From positions 1 through 64,000 of the forward strand of contig CACONS010000001.1 of NCBI GenBank assembly GCA_902628645.1: a stretch of DNA of 64,000 bases, written 5' to 3'. Of this stretch, positions 17,899-26,876 are shown in pieces. The notes below the pieces were generated by a model. The model searched no databases, was not told the DNA's origin, and saw nothing but the letters and a program-made list of their open reading frames with translations. This DNA comes from an uncultured Alphaproteobacteria bacterium. GTDB taxonomy: Bacteria > Pseudomonadota > Alphaproteobacteria > HIMB59 > GCA-002718135. The translations under genes and the position numbers were made by a program. The first letter of the stretch is position 1. Each line of letters starts with the position of its first letter.

Positions 17899-17926
17899 TT
17901 GGATTAACTTATTAATTTGGTATAGG
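17899..17926 (+). promoter_or_regulatory. Possible promoter of the aap operon
   Basis: TTGGAT (17899-17904) and TATAGG (17921-17926, preceded by TGG) are separated by 16 bases and fit a vegetative promoter. They lie about 55 bases before the aapJ start, upstream of an 18-base perfect palindrome (17950-17967). The base composition makes chance matches likely. Confidence 0.35.
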
Positions 17927-17980
17927 GAAGCAATCTTTGAAAAAAGATATTTAAATAATTATTTAAACGGAGAAAATAAT

Positions 17981-18985
17981 ATGAAAAAACTATTATCTAT
18001 CTTTGCAGTTGTAGCATTTGCATTCTCAGCACATGCTGGAACTCTTGATGATGTTAAAAATAGAGGTTTTCTAAAATGTGGAGTAACAACTGGTCTTGCT
18101 GGTTTTGCTGCTCCAGATGATAGCGGCGAATGGGCTGGTCTAGATGCAGATATGTGTCGTGCAGTTGCTGTAGCTGTTTTTGGAGACCGTTCAAAAGTAG
18201 AATTTATTACAACTACTGGTAAATCTCGCTTCCCAACATTAGCTTCAGGTGAAGTTGATATGTTAGCGAGAAATACTACTTGGACAATTAGCCGTGATGT
18301 TAATCTTGGTTTTGAGTTCGTAGGTGTAAACTTCTATGACGGACAAGGTTTCATGATTCCATCTGCTCTTGGTGTATCAAGTGCAACTGAGCTTGATGGT
18401 GCTACTGTATGTATCCAAACTGGAACTACTACAGAGTTAAACCTTGCTGACTTCTTTAGATTAAATGGAATTAGCTACGAAGCACTTCCTATTGAAACTA
18501 ATGATGAAGGTAAAGAAAACTTATTTGCTGGAAGATGTGATGTTTACACTACTGACGCTTCAGGTCTTTCTTCAACAAGAGCTGCTGCTTCTGATCCAGA
18601 TAAATGGGTTGTATTGCCAGAAATTATTTCAAAAGAACCACTTGGTCCACTTGTAAGACATGGTGATCACCAGTGGGGTGACGTAGTTCGTTGGTCTTTA
18701 AATGCAATGATTATTGCAGAAGAACTAGGAATTACATCTGAAAACGTTGATGCTCAAATGAGCTCTAATGTTCCTGAAGTACTAAGACTTCTTGGTGTTG
18801 AAGGTAACTATGGAGAAATGCTTGAGCTAAGTAATGATTGGGCTTACCAAATTATTAAACAAATTGGTAACTACTCTGAATCATACGAAGCAAACGTAGG
18901 TCCAGACACACCTCTAGAAATTGCAAGAGGTTTAAATGCTCTATGGACTCAAGGTGGTATTTTATACGCACCTCCATTCAGATAA
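17981..18985 (+). CDS. aapJ: General L-amino acid-binding periplasmic protein
   Basis: Periplasmic binding protein of the broad-range Aap amino-acid importer. From ATG 17981 the protein (334 residues) opens with a signal peptide (MKKLLSIFAVVAFAFSAHA, then cleavage) and continues TLDDVKNRGFLKCGV, the AapJ/BztA-type mature start. GGAG at 17969-17972 supports this start; the longer frame from 17867 adds an implausible leader. The three transporter genes follow in order. Arginine codons here include several CGT/CGC (5 of 13 in the mature part), whereas neighbours use AGA almost only, which suggests high expression. A perfect palindrome precedes the ribosome site and a strong hairpin follows the stop. 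Confidence 0.95.
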   Translation: MKKLLSIFAVVAFAFSAHAGTLDDVKNRGFLKCGVTTGLAGFAAPDDSGEWAGLDADMCRAVAVAVFGDRSKVEFITTTGKSRFPTLASGEVDMLARNTTWTISRDVNLGFEFVGVNFYDGQGFMIPSALGVSSATELDGATVCIQTGTTTELNLADFFRLNGISYEALPIETNDEGKENLFAGRCDVYTTDASGLSSTRAAASDPDKWVVLPEIISKEPLGPLVRHGDHQWGDVVRWSLNAMIIAEELGITSENVDAQMSSNVPEVLRLLGVEGNYGEMLELSNDWAYQIIKQIGNYSESYEANVGPDTPLEIARGLNALWTQGGILYAPPFR

Positions 18986-19000
18986 ATCTTAATTAAATTT

Positions 19001-19033
19001 AAAACGGGGGGTTTTAAACCCCCCGTTTTTTTT
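19001..19033 (+). terminator. Strong hairpin terminator or attenuator between aapJ and aapQ
   Basis: Arms with AAAACGGGGGG on the left (19001-19011) and CCCCCCGTTTT on the right (19019-19029) pair perfectly, extended by TTT/AAA, and a T run reaches 19033. Such hairpins after a binding-protein gene stabilise its mRNA and let only part of the transcription continue, giving more AapJ than membrane subunits. The aapQ ATG is 13 bases further on. Confidence 0.9.
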
Positions 19034-19046
19034 GTATATACTAGCG

Positions 19047-20210
19047 ATGAGATCTAACCTTGGCTTTTTTTCTGATGAAAAATTTAGATCTATTTTTTTC
19101 CAAACATTAGTAATTGGTTTATTTGCATTAGGTATATTTTTTATCGTTAACACAACAGCATATAATTTAGAAAAAAGAAATATTGCAACTGGTTGGAGTT
19201 TTCTTCAAAACCCTGCTGGCTTTGATATAAGTTTCTCTCCTTTTTTAGAATTTAAATCAACTGATACACATTTAAAAGTTTATTTTGTTGGAGTTTTAAA
19301 TACTCTCTTAGTATCTATTACAGGTTGTATAGCAGCTACTATTTTAGGTTTTTTATTAGGTATTATCAGGTTGTCCTCAAATTGGTTATTAAGTCGACTA
19401 GTTTATATTTACGTTGAATTTTCAAGAAATGTACCATTACTTCTTCAAATAATTCTTTGGTATAGTATTTTAATTCAACTTCCTCGTGTTAAGCAATCAT
19501 TACAATTCCTTGATGTATTTTATATTTCTAACAGAGGGTTGTATTCTCCAAGACCAATATTTGAAAGTGGATTTTCATATGTATTAATTGCAATTGTATT
19601 GGCTTTAGTTTCAAGTTTCTTAATAAATAGATGGGCAAAAAAAAGACAAGATAAAACAGGACAACAATTTCCAGTATTTTTTAGTTCAATTGGATTAATT
19701 TTTGTTGTTCCATTAATTTTGTTTTTTATTCTTGGCTCACCAATGTCATTTGAGCATCCAGAACTAAAAGGTTTTAATTTTAAAGGTGGTTTAGTTATTA
19801 GACCTGAGTTTATAGCAATGTTTTTAGCTTTATCAATTTACACTGCGGCATTTATTTCAGAAATTGTTAGAGCAGGAATAATGTCTGTATCAAAAGGGCA
19901 AAGAGAAGCTTCTGCTGCCATAGGTCTAAAACAAACATGGATAATGAGACTAATCATTATTCCTCAAGCTCTTAGAGTCATTGTTCCACCATTAACAAGT
20001 CAGTATCTAAACCTGACTAAAAATTCTTCATTAGGAATAGCAGTAGGGTATGCAGATCTTGTTCATGGATTTGGAGGGATAAGTCTTAACCAAACTGGTC
20101 AAGCGATAGAGTGTATGGTTATTGTTATGGCAACTTATTTAACAATAAGTCTGACAATTTCTTTCTTCATGAATATATATAACAGAAGTATACAATTTAA
20201 GGAAAAGTAA
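19047..20210 (+). CDS. aapQ: Aap amino-acid ABC transporter permease
   Basis: First permease of the general L-amino acid importer, about 387 residues. It has an N-terminal membrane segment and a large extra region before the core, as usual for AapQ/BztB. The HisM-type permease domain ends with the ATPase-docking motif SKGQREASAAIGLKQ and the PQALRVIVPPLTSQYLNLTK block. ATG 19047 is chosen over a TTG at 19032 that would sit in the T run of the terminator. Its stop overlaps the aapM start by one base. The ribosome binding site is weak, and supply depends on read-through of the upstream hairpin. Confidence 0.93.
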   Translation: MRSNLGFFSDEKFRSIFFQTLVIGLFALGIFFIVNTTAYNLEKRNIATGWSFLQNPAGFDISFSPFLEFKSTDTHLKVYFVGVLNTLLVSITGCIAATILGFLLGIIRLSSNWLLSRLVYIYVEFSRNVPLLLQIILWYSILIQLPRVKQSLQFLDVFYISNRGLYSPRPIFESGFSYVLIAIVLALVSSFLINRWAKKRQDKTGQQFPVFFSSIGLIFVVPLILFFILGSPMSFEHPELKGFNFKGGLVIRPEFIAMFLALSIYTAAFISEIVRAGIMSVSKGQREASAAIGLKQTWIMRLIIIPQALRVIVPPLTSQYLNLTKNSSLGIAVGYADLVHGFGGISLNQTGQAIECMVIVMATYLTISLTISFFMNIYNRSIQFKEK

Positions 20211-21343
20211 TGAATGAAATGAATCAAGTTAGAAAACCTCCAGTTGCAACAACAGGTATTATTGGTTGGTTACGAATTAATTTATTCTTCAATTGGACAA
20301 ACTCTTTAATAACTTTATTTGTTATTTATTGTCTGTATCAGTTTATTCCTTGGATATTAGATTGGACAATATTTTCAGCTGATTTTAAATATAATTACCT
20401 TGGTGAACAAATTACAAATCAAGAAATGTGTTCACGAAATTTAGACCCTGAAAATGGTGGTGCTTGTTGGGCTGTTATTTATGTTAGATTTTATCAATTT
20501 ATTTACGGATTTTATCCTAAGGTTGAGGTTTGGAGAGTAAATATTGCTTATGCAATGTTAGCATTGGCTCTTCTCCCTCTCTTGTTTGCAAAACTTCCGT
20601 ATAGAAAGTACTTCTTATATTTTACATATATTTTTCCTGTTATTGCTTATTTCTTACTTAATGGAGGATTAGGTTTTACCGAAGTTTCTACTAATAAATG
20701 GGGCGGTCTTTTAGTAACACTCGTTTTGGGCTGTACTGGAATTGCATTAGCTTTTCCAATTGGAATTATGTTGGCATTAGGCCGAAGATCTAAATTACCA
20801 GTAATAAGTATGATGTGTACATTATTTATTGAATTTATAAGAGGTGTTCCTCTTATAACTTTATTATTCTTTGGAATGGTTATGCTTCCCTTATTTTTAC
20901 CTGAAGGAATAGATATGGATGGTTTGGTAAGGGTTCTTGTTGCTGTTACACTATTTCAATCAGCTTATATGGCGGAAGTAATAAGAGGTGGGTTACAGGC
21001 TATACCTCCCGGTCAATATGAAGCCGCTAAATCACTCGGGATGTCTTATTGGAGAATGAACTTATTAATTGTTCTTCCTCAAGCTATCAGAATTTCCATA
21101 CCTCCAATTGTCAACACATCAATAGGTTTATTTAAGGACACAACTTTGGTTATTATTGTAGGAATATTAGATTTATTAGGCATTGGAAGAGGTACTTTAG
21201 CAGATACCAATTGGTTAGGCTTGTCTTATGAAATTTATTTTTTTGTTAGTTTAGTATTTTTTATATTCACATTTGGAATGTCTAGATACAGTTTGTATTT
21301 GGAAAAAAAATTAAAAACAGGTATTAATATGGGGGCTGATTAA
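20210..21343 (+). CDS. aapM: Aap amino-acid ABC transporter permease
   Basis: Second permease of the importer, 377 residues with an N-terminal membrane segment, an extended periplasmic stretch and the conserved C-terminal permease core. The docking motif is [16 protein letters not shown] (near residue 265), followed by [17 protein letters not shown] and [18 protein letters not shown], as in AapM/BztC. Start ATG 20210 is coupled to the aapQ stop (TAATG). The stop lies one base before the aapP ATG. With AapQ it forms the heterodimeric membrane channel. Confidence 0.94.
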   Translation: MNEMNQVRKPPVATTGIIGWLRINLFFNWTNSLITLFVIYCLYQFIPWILDWTIFSADFKYNYLGEQITNQEMCSRNLDPENGGACWAVIYVRFYQFIYGFYPKVEVWRVNIAYAMLALALLPLLFAKLPYRKYFLYFTYIFPVIAYFLLNGGLGFTEVSTNKWGGLLVTLVLGCTGIALAFPIGIMLALGRRSKLPVISMMCTLFIEFIRGVPLITLLFFGMVMLPLFLPEGIDMDGLVRVLVAVTLFQSAYMAEVIRGGLQAIPPGQYEAAKSLGMSYWRMNLLIVLPQAIRISIPPIVNTSIGLFKDTTLVIIVGILDLLGIGRGTLADTNWLGLSYEIYFFVSLVFFIFTFGMSRYSLYLEKKLKTGINMGAD

Positions 21344-21344
21344 A

Positions 21345-22088
21345 ATGAGTGAAGAATCAATAATTTCATTAAAAAATGTTAATAAGTGGTTTGGAGATTT
21401 TCACGTATTACAAGATGTAAATCTTGAAGTTAAGAAGAAAGAAAGAATTGTAGTTTGTGGACCTTCTGGTTCTGGAAAGTCTACAATGATTAGATGTATC
21501 AATAGATTGGAAGAACACCAGGAAGGTTCAATTGTTGTTGATGGAATTGAGTTAACTGGAAATTTAAAAAATATTGATAATGTTAGGAAAGAAGTAGGAA
21601 TGGTATTCCAGCAATTTAATTTATTCCCTCATTTATCTGTAAAAGAAAATATAACGTTAGCTCCAATTTGGGTAAAAAAAATGCCTAAAGCAGAAGCAGA
21701 GGAACTTGCTATGAAGCAGTTAGAAATAGTAAAAATTCCTGAACAAGCTAACAAGTATCCTGGTCAATTATCTGGTGGTCAACAACAAAGAGTAGCAATT
21801 GCTAGATCTCTTGCAATGAATCCTAATATTATGCTTTTTGATGAACCAACTTCAGCTCTAGATCCTGAAATGATTAAAGAAGTTTTAGATGTTATGGTTG
21901 ATTTAGCAAATGGTGGAATGACCATGATTGTTGTTACGCATGAAATGGGTTTTGCAAAAACAGTTGCTGATAGAATGGTGTTTATGGATGAAGGAAAAAT
22001 TGTTGAAGAAGCTAGCCCAGATAAGTTTTTCAATAATCCAGAGAGTGATCGTACAAAGTTGTTTTTAAGTCAAATTCTTCATCAGTAA
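21345..22088 (+). CDS. aapP: Aap amino-acid ABC transporter ATP-binding protein
   Basis: ATPase that powers AapJQM. The 247-residue protein shows Walker [10 protein letters not shown] at residues 38-46, the signature LSGGQQQR near residue 142, and Walker [13 protein letters not shown] near 164, followed by the H-loop [10 protein letters not shown]. Length and motifs match the GlnQ/AapP group. It starts one base after aapM and is the last gene of the operon, facing the convergent alaX gene with one base between the two stops. This importer is complete, unlike the sugar-type importer at 3442-6809. Confidence 0.96.
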   Translation: MSEESIISLKNVNKWFGDFHVLQDVNLEVKKKERIVVCGPSGSGKSTMIRCINRLEEHQEGSIVVDGIELTGNLKNIDNVRKEVGMVFQQFNLFPHLSVKENITLAPIWVKKMPKAEAEELAMKQLEIVKIPEQANKYPGQLSGGQQQRVAIARSLAMNPNIMLFDEPTSALDPEMIKEVLDVMVDLANGGMTMIVVTHEMGFAKTVADRMVFMDEGKIVEEASPDKFFNNPESDRTKLFLSQILHQ

Positions 22089-22089
22089 T

Positions 22090-22791
22090 TTAAGAAGACA
22101 GCAATAGATTAACCCTTCTATTCATTTTACCTTTGTTTTCTATTTTACCGATTTGAATTTTACCAATCTCATTAGTCGATTTCACATGTGTACCACCACA
22201 TGGTTGTAAGTCAACATCTCCAATTCTAATCAATCTTATTTTACCATCCACTTGAGGAGGTTTTACTGACATAGTTCTCACAAGTTCAGGTTTTTGTTCC
22301 AATATGCTACTTTCAATTACTTCACTAGTAACAGTATGATTATCTTCAACTAACAAATTTATTTTTTCTTCCAATTTTTCTTTATTTATTAGTTTATCGG
22401 GATCATTAAAATCTAATCGACTTTTTTCATAGCCAATTTGTCCACCAGTTACTCCTAAAGGTACTATAGAACATAATAAGTGCAGGGCTGTATGCATTCT
22501 CATATGCTTGTATCGTAAATCCCAATTTATTTTTCCAATTATGTCACTATTCTCTTCAAGATCTTTAATATCATCTACAATATTTATTATTTTATTTTTT
22601 TCTTTAACAGTATCTAAAACTTGTATTTTAGCATCTTCAATTTCTATTGTACCTGTGTCTCCTGGTTGACCACCGCTTTTTGCATAAAATGCTGTATGAT
22701 TTAACTCAATACGATTATCTTCTTTTACAATGTGTATAATTTTTGCTTTAAATTCCTTAAGGTAGGCATCATCTTCAAATAATTTTGTCAT
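22090..22791 (-). CDS. alaX: AlaX-type alanyl-tRNA editing hydrolase
   Basis: Free-standing editing protein that removes wrongly attached amino acids (mainly serine) from tRNA-Ala. The two zinc motifs of the AlaRS editing domain are present: HTALH at residues 100-104 and CGGTH at 198-202. FYAKSGGQPGDTG near residue 36 is another family hallmark. At 233 residues it is a compact AlaX of the longer type. On the minus strand, it ends one base from the convergent aapP stop. The region before its start (22792-22931) is shared with the divergent umuD promoter and SOS box. Confidence 0.92.
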   Translation of the reverse strand: MTKLFEDDAYLKEFKAKIIHIVKEDNRIELNHTAFYAKSGGQPGDTGTIEIEDAKIQVLDTVKEKNKIINIVDDIKDLEENSDIIGKINWDLRYKHMRMHTALHLLCSIVPLGVTGGQIGYEKSRLDFNDPDKLINKEKLEEKINLLVEDNHTVTSEVIESSILEQKPELVRTMSVKPPQVDGKIRLIRIGDVDLQPCGGTHVKSTNEIGKIQIGKIENKGKMNRRVNLLLSS

Positions 22792-22824
22792 GGCTTTTTT
22801 TAACAGTATTTTAAAAATATTATA

Positions 22825-22852
22825 TTGACTTTTTTGTCATTCTGAATAAATT
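22825..22852 (+). promoter_or_regulatory. Probable umuDC promoter
   Basis: TTGACT (22825-22830) and TAAATT (22847-22852) are 16 bases apart. The SOS box starts one base downstream of the -10 hexamer, the place where LexA would block polymerase. The first umuD codon is 79 bases after the -10. Confidence 0.55.
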
Positions 22853-22853
22853 A

Positions 22854-22868
22854 GAACAAAAGTAGAAC
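22854..22868 (+). promoter_or_regulatory. Alphaproteobacterial SOS (LexA) box
   Basis: GAAC (22854-22857), seven spacer bases and GAAC (22865-22868) form the direct repeat that reads GTTC-N7-GTTC on the other strand, the LexA operator of alphaproteobacteria. It lies between the umuD promoter and umuD. No lexA gene is in the window. Confidence 0.8.
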
Positions 22869-22931
22869 AAATAATTTTTATAAATAATATAATTATTATT
22901 TATCAATTATTTAAATATTTTTTCTAATACT

Positions 22932-23369
22932 ATGTCTAAAAAAATAGAAAATTTAATATTTAAAGCTGAATCTAAAGGAGATCTAATAACACCTTATTTT
23001 CTTGATACAGTATCTGCAGGTTTTCCATCTCCAGCTACTGATTATATGGAAAACAAACTTGATCTTAATGAATATTTGGTTCAACGTCCAACAGCAACCT
23101 ATATTGTTAAAGCTAATGGCCCTTCAATGACCGATGCAGGCATATTATCGGGCGATTTACTTATTGTTGATAGAAGTATTACACCCCGTAATGACAATAT
23201 TGTTATAGCCTCCATCTTTGGTGACCTAACGGTTAAAAAATTGAAAAAGAAAGATCAGTCATTATTTCTAATTTCTGCCAATAGTGAGTATCCTAGTATT
23301 CAAGTTAAAGAAGAAATGGAGTGTTTTATATGGGGGGTAGTGACATATGTCATACACAAAACTACTTAG
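22932..23369 (+). CDS. umuD: UmuD-like error-prone repair protein
   Basis: UmuD is cut by RecA-stimulated self-cleavage and then joins UmuC to make DNA polymerase V. The 145-residue protein has the expected Ala-Gly cleavage site (SAGFPSPA, cut between residues 29 and 30), the catalytic serine in NGPSMTDAGI (Ser65), and the catalytic lysine in LTVKKL (Lys102). It lacks a DNA-binding domain, so it is UmuD rather than LexA. It starts 63 bases after the SOS box and its end overlaps umuC by 23 bases, so the two are one SOS-controlled operon. Confidence 0.93.
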   Translation: MSKKIENLIFKAESKGDLITPYFLDTVSAGFPSPATDYMENKLDLNEYLVQRPTATYIVKANGPSMTDAGILSGDLLIVDRSITPRNDNIVIASIFGDLTVKKLKKKDQSLFLISANSEYPSIQVKEEMECFIWGVVTYVIHKTT

Positions 23370-24651
23370 TAGAAACCATAGTTCAGTAAATCAGTCTATA
23401 GCATTAATAGACTGCAACAATTTTTATGCGTCATGTGAAAGAATATTTAACCCAAAACTTATAGGAAAACCAATTGTTGTACTTTCAAATAATGATGGCT
23501 GTATCATTGCAAGATCAAAAGAAGCAAAAAAACTAGGTATAAAAATGGGTGAGCCTTATTTTAAAGCAAAAAATATTATTGAAAAAAATGATGTTAAAGT
23601 TTTCTCATCTAATTATTCTTTGTATGGTGATATTTCTCAGAGAGTAATGGAGACTTTATCAAGTTTTTCCTCAGAGGTTGAGATCTACTCCATAGATGAA
23701 GCATTTCTTGGTTTAAATGGTTTTGAGAACTTTGAGTTAAACACTTATTGCAGACATATTAGGCAAACAATTAAGAAGTGGGTTGGCATTCCAGTTAGTA
23801 TTGGAGTGGGTTCAACAAAAACACTATCAAAAATAGCTAATCATCTGGCAAAAAAACAATCAGACTATAAAGGTGTATGCATACTAAAAAATAAAATAGA
23901 AATAAAAAAAGCATTAGAATTAACATCTATTGAAGAAGTATGGGGTATTGGAAAAAGATTATCTCTTTTTCTGAAAAAATATAATATCCATAACGCTTAT
24001 CAATTTTCACAAATGGATAGAGGATGGATAAGAAAAAATATGGGTGTAGTAGGAGAGAAGACATACCTAGAATTAAATAGTGTGTCGTGCCTAGATCTTG
24101 ATTTGGTTCCAAGTGATAAACAAAGTTGTTGTGTCTCAAGATCATTTAGTCAACCAATAGAAAAATTATTTGATTTAGAGGAGTCAATATCAACTTATGG
24201 ATCAAGAGTATCAGAGAAGATAAGGGAAGAGGGGTTAGTGGCTGAGTCTATGAGTGTTTTTGTTTTAACTAATCATTTTAATAGAAGAGAGAAACAATAT
24301 TCAAATTCAATAAAATTGCACTTACCTTTTCCAACAAATAATAGCATAAAAATTGTTAAAAGAGCTCTGGAAGGAATTAGGAAAATATATCGACCAGGAT
24401 TTCGTTATAAAAAAGCTGGTATCATATTATATGGCCTCAGTAGACACAGTGTAACTAGAGGATTACTTGATTACGACCGTGATACATCAGATAGAATAAT
24501 GAATACTATTGATAATATTAATTCTAGATATGGAAGTTCAACATTAAAAATAGCTTCTGAAGGTATAGAAAAAATATGGAAGATGAAAAGAGAAAACGTT
24601 TCTCCATGCTATACAACAAGATTTAATGATTTGGTTCAGGTCAAATGTTAA
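23347..24651 (+). CDS. umuC: DNA polymerase V catalytic subunit
   Basis: Y-family translesion polymerase subunit, 434 residues, close to the normal UmuC length of about 420. The metal-binding acids lie in LIDCNNFYASCE (Asp22) and YSIDEAF (Asp117, Glu118), and the helix-hairpin-helix and little-finger regions follow, including the UmuC-type C-terminal domain. ATG 23347 is inside the umuD frame, and the family's usual start would fall at about residue 18, so the N-terminal 15-17 residues are an extension or a later non-ATG start is used. It is expected to rise with DNA damage through the SOS box upstream. Confidence 0.94.
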   Translation: MSYTKLLSRNHSSVNQSIALIDCNNFYASCERIFNPKLIGKPIVVLSNNDGCIIARSKEAKKLGIKMGEPYFKAKNIIEKNDVKVFSSNYSLYGDISQRVMETLSSFSSEVEIYSIDEAFLGLNGFENFELNTYCRHIRQTIKKWVGIPVSIGVGSTKTLSKIANHLAKKQSDYKGVCILKNKIEIKKALELTSIEEVWGIGKRLSLFLKKYNIHNAYQFSQMDRGWIRKNMGVVGEKTYLELNSVSCLDLDLVPSDKQSCCVSRSFSQPIEKLFDLEESISTYGSRVSEKIREEGLVAESMSVFVLTNHFNRREKQYSNSIKLHLPFPTNNSIKIVKRALEGIRKIYRPGFRYKKAGIILYGLSRHSVTRGLLDYDRDTSDRIMNTIDNINSRYGSSTLKIASEGIEKIWKMKRENVSPCYTTRFNDLVQVKC

Positions 24652-24754
24652 AAAGGGTAATTAAAACAAAATAAATATATTATTATATATTGATAATATT
24701 TTATTAAAAAAAAACTATTGAGTAATTTAATATATAAAACAAGTATATAAAAAG

Positions 24755-25891
24755 ATGAATATATATTCAAAGGCTAAAGTTGCTTGTTTAGTTGGAATTT
24801 CATTTCCAATGATAATGTGGGTATTTATGTTAGGACACATACCAATTATTTACAAGAAACTAGAATTATCTGAAACAAGTTGGGGGATTTTTTTATTAAT
24901 TTTTGGATTGATACAAATTCTTACTGGTCAAGTTTGTTCTAGATTAATTACTCCAAAGTTTGGAACTAAATTAATGATATTTTTTGGAATACTACTCCTA
25001 TCTATAAGTTTCTTAATAATTATATATATAACAAATTATATTTCATTTTTAATTATAGCCTGCTTGTTTGGTATATCATTAGGGTTAATAATGCCTTCTA
25101 CAAATTCACATTTGTCATTAATAGAAGAACAAACGAAAGAAATTTTACAACCAGTTTTCTGGGCGTTTATGAGTTTAGGAGCAGTTATAGGAGCTTTTTT
25201 ATCCATTTATTTGTTAAGTTTAAATTTTTTAATTTCAACATCATTTCCTATCATATTCTTAATAGGTTTGATTATCGCATGTTTAGTTCTTTATTTTGGA
25301 TTACCTAAAGAAAAGGATTATTTTGGAAAAGCAGAGAGATTTTCTTTGCCTGATAAAAAAGTTTTAATATTTGGCCTGATTCTTTTCTTAGAATTTGGGA
25401 CAGTAGGTATAATAATGGAATGGTCTCCTCTATGGTTGACGCAGGATTTAGGGTCACCATTATTCTTAGGAGCATTAATTTTAATTTCTTTTCATTCAGG
25501 TGAAATTCCATCGAGACTTTTTGGAGCACAATTAATTAATTATTTTGGAGAAATAAAAATTGGTTTTCACTTAGTCTTATTAGGATGTTTGTTATTACTA
25601 TTATCTATATTCACAATGAATTATTATATAATAGCTTTTGCTTCTTTTATTTTTGGTTTTGCAACAGGAAATACAAATCCGATTGTAATAAGGCAAGCAA
25701 TTAAGTCAACTACTGAAAACATTCCAACAACAATCGCTAATTTAATGACATTGGCTTTTTCTGGATTAATGATTGGACCTGGCTTGGTTGGATTGTCAGC
25801 CAAATATCTAGGAATGACTTTTAATATGTATTTATTGCCAATTGTTTGGTCTATATGTGCAATTATTTTTATAAGAAATTATGTAAAATGA
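24755..25891 (+). CDS. MFS transporter
   Basis: Inner-membrane carrier of 378 residues with about twelve hydrophobic helices in two halves of six, separated by a cytoplasmic loop (FGLPKEKDYFGKAERFSLPDKK region). The size and helix layout are those of the major facilitator superfamily, and GLIMPSTNSHLS and FATGNTNPIVIRQA mark the corresponding helices of each half. Substrate and direction are not evident. It stands alone 103 bases after umuC, and the stop is followed at once by the convergent tRNA-Asn. Confidence 0.85.
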   Translation: MNIYSKAKVACLVGISFPMIMWVFMLGHIPIIYKKLELSETSWGIFLLIFGLIQILTGQVCSRLITPKFGTKLMIFFGILLLSISFLIIIYITNYISFLIIACLFGISLGLIMPSTNSHLSLIEEQTKEILQPVFWAFMSLGAVIGAFLSIYLLSLNFLISTSFPIIFLIGLIIACLVLYFGLPKEKDYFGKAERFSLPDKKVLIFGLILFLEFGTVGIIMEWSPLWLTQDLGSPLFLGALILISFHSGEIPSRLFGAQLINYFGEIKIGFHLVLLGCLLLLLSIFTMNYYIIAFASFIFGFATGNTNPIVIRQAIKSTTENIPTTIANLMTLAFSGLMIGPGLVGLSAKYLGMTFNMYLLPIVWSICAIIFIRNYVK

Positions 25892-25896
25892 AATCA

Positions 25897-25971
25897 TGGC
25901 TCCCCGGGCCGGGCTCGAACCAGCGACCGATCGGTTAACAGCCGATTGCTCTACCACTGAGCTACCGAGGA
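25897..25971 (-). tRNA. tRNA-Asn (GTT anticodon)
   Basis: On the minus strand the acceptor arms TCCTCGG and CCGGGGA pair (one T-G wobble) with discriminator G and encoded CCA at 25897-25899. The anticodon loop CTGTTAA gives GTT, and the T arm carries GGTTCGAGCCC. It lies 47 bases downstream of the tRNA-Cys gene on the same strand, so the two could be one precursor. Confidence 0.97.
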
Positions 25972-26018
25972 ACACAATTTTGTTGATAATAAAAAAAAAT
26001 TAAAAAACAAGAAAAAAC

Positions 26019-26092
26019 TGGAGGCTCGGAGCGGAATCGAACCGCTGTGCAAGGCTTTGCAGGCCCCTACATCACCACTCTGCCACCGAGCC
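26019..26092 (-). tRNA. tRNA-Cys (GCA anticodon)
   Basis: On the minus strand the acceptor arms GGCTCGG and CCGAGCC pair perfectly, with discriminator T and encoded CCA at 26019-26021. The anticodon loop CTGCAAA gives GCA, and the T arm has GGTTCGATTCC. It precedes tRNA-Asn in the direction of transcription. Confidence 0.97.
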
Positions 26093-26216
26093 TAATAGAA
26101 AGTGACAATTATCACTATATAACTTCTAGTCAATTAATGAAAAAAAAATCTAAAGAATGATAATATAATTTAAATAATTGATTATATGATTAGTTTATAT
26201 AAAGCATCTTTTAAAA

Positions 26217-26876
26217 ATGAGTGAAACATTTGAAATTGCCAGAAAAAATATGGTCATTAACCAGTTGAGACCAAACAAAATCAACGAAGAAAATATCTTA
26301 AATATATTTCAAAATACCCCTAAAGAAAATTACTTGGATATTAGCTTAGCTAAGAATTGTTATTTAGATAAAGATTTAGATATAACTGACAAAAGAGGAT
26401 ATCTCAAAAATTTGCACCTAGCACAAATTATAAAATATTCAGAAATTTTTCCTACTGATAAAGTGTTGCATATAGGAGGCTTAACAGGTTACTTTTCATC
26501 TGTCATTGGTTCATTATGTAAAGAACTTTATGTTGTAGAAGAAAATAAAGAACTATTTAAATTATTGGAAATAAATATAAAAAATATTGATACTTCTAAC
26601 ATTCATTTATTTAATCATAATTTATTAGATGGGTTAGTGGATAAAGCTCCATTTAATTTAATTATTATTGATGGTCCTATATTTAAAATTGGTGATAATT
26701 TAATGAAGCAACTATTTATTAATGGCGGAAGATTAATATATATTAAGAAAATATATGATAATTTAGGTAAAGCTTATAAAATTGTTAGAAATGAAGATTT
26801 ATATTCATCAGAGTATTTATTTGATGTAATGAGTAGTTATCAAATTCAAGAACAAAAAAAAGGTTTTAAATTTTAA
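26217..26876 (+). CDS. Protein-L-isoaspartate methyltransferase-like protein (TolC-linked paralogue)
   Basis: The 219-residue cytoplasmic protein has the Pcm-type N-terminal helical region (ARKNMVINQLRPNKI) and a Rossmann-like methyltransferase core. The SAM-binding glycine motif is altered: VLHIGGLTGYFSS near residue 85 instead of the usual EIGTGSGY, so catalytic activity is uncertain. A canonical Pcm is encoded at 41396. In alphaproteobacteria a Pcm-like gene commonly lies just before tolC, as here, with the tolC ATG directly after the stop. A role in outer-membrane channel biogenesis is possible but unproven. Confidence 0.8.
   Translation: MSETFEIARKNMVINQLRPNKINEENILNIFQNTPKENYLDISLAKNCYLDKDLDITDKRGYLKNLHLAQIIKYSEIFPTDKVLHIGGLTGYFSSVIGSLCKELYVVEENKELFKLLEINIKNIDTSNIHLFNHNLLDGLVDKAPFNLIIIDGPIFKIGDNLMKQLFINGGRLIYIKKIYDNLGKAYKIVRNEDLYSSEYLFDVMSSYQIQEQKKGFKF

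Noticed and set aside
17867..17980. A 38-residue N-terminal extension of aapJ
   Set aside because: The extension precedes a complete signal peptide and the ribosome site, so ATG 17981 is right.
22854..22868. The GAAC-N7-GAAC repeat as a random coincidence
   Set aside because: It was kept as a real operator because it sits right after promoter hexamers of umuDC, but the reverse reading as a regulator of alaX alone was dropped.
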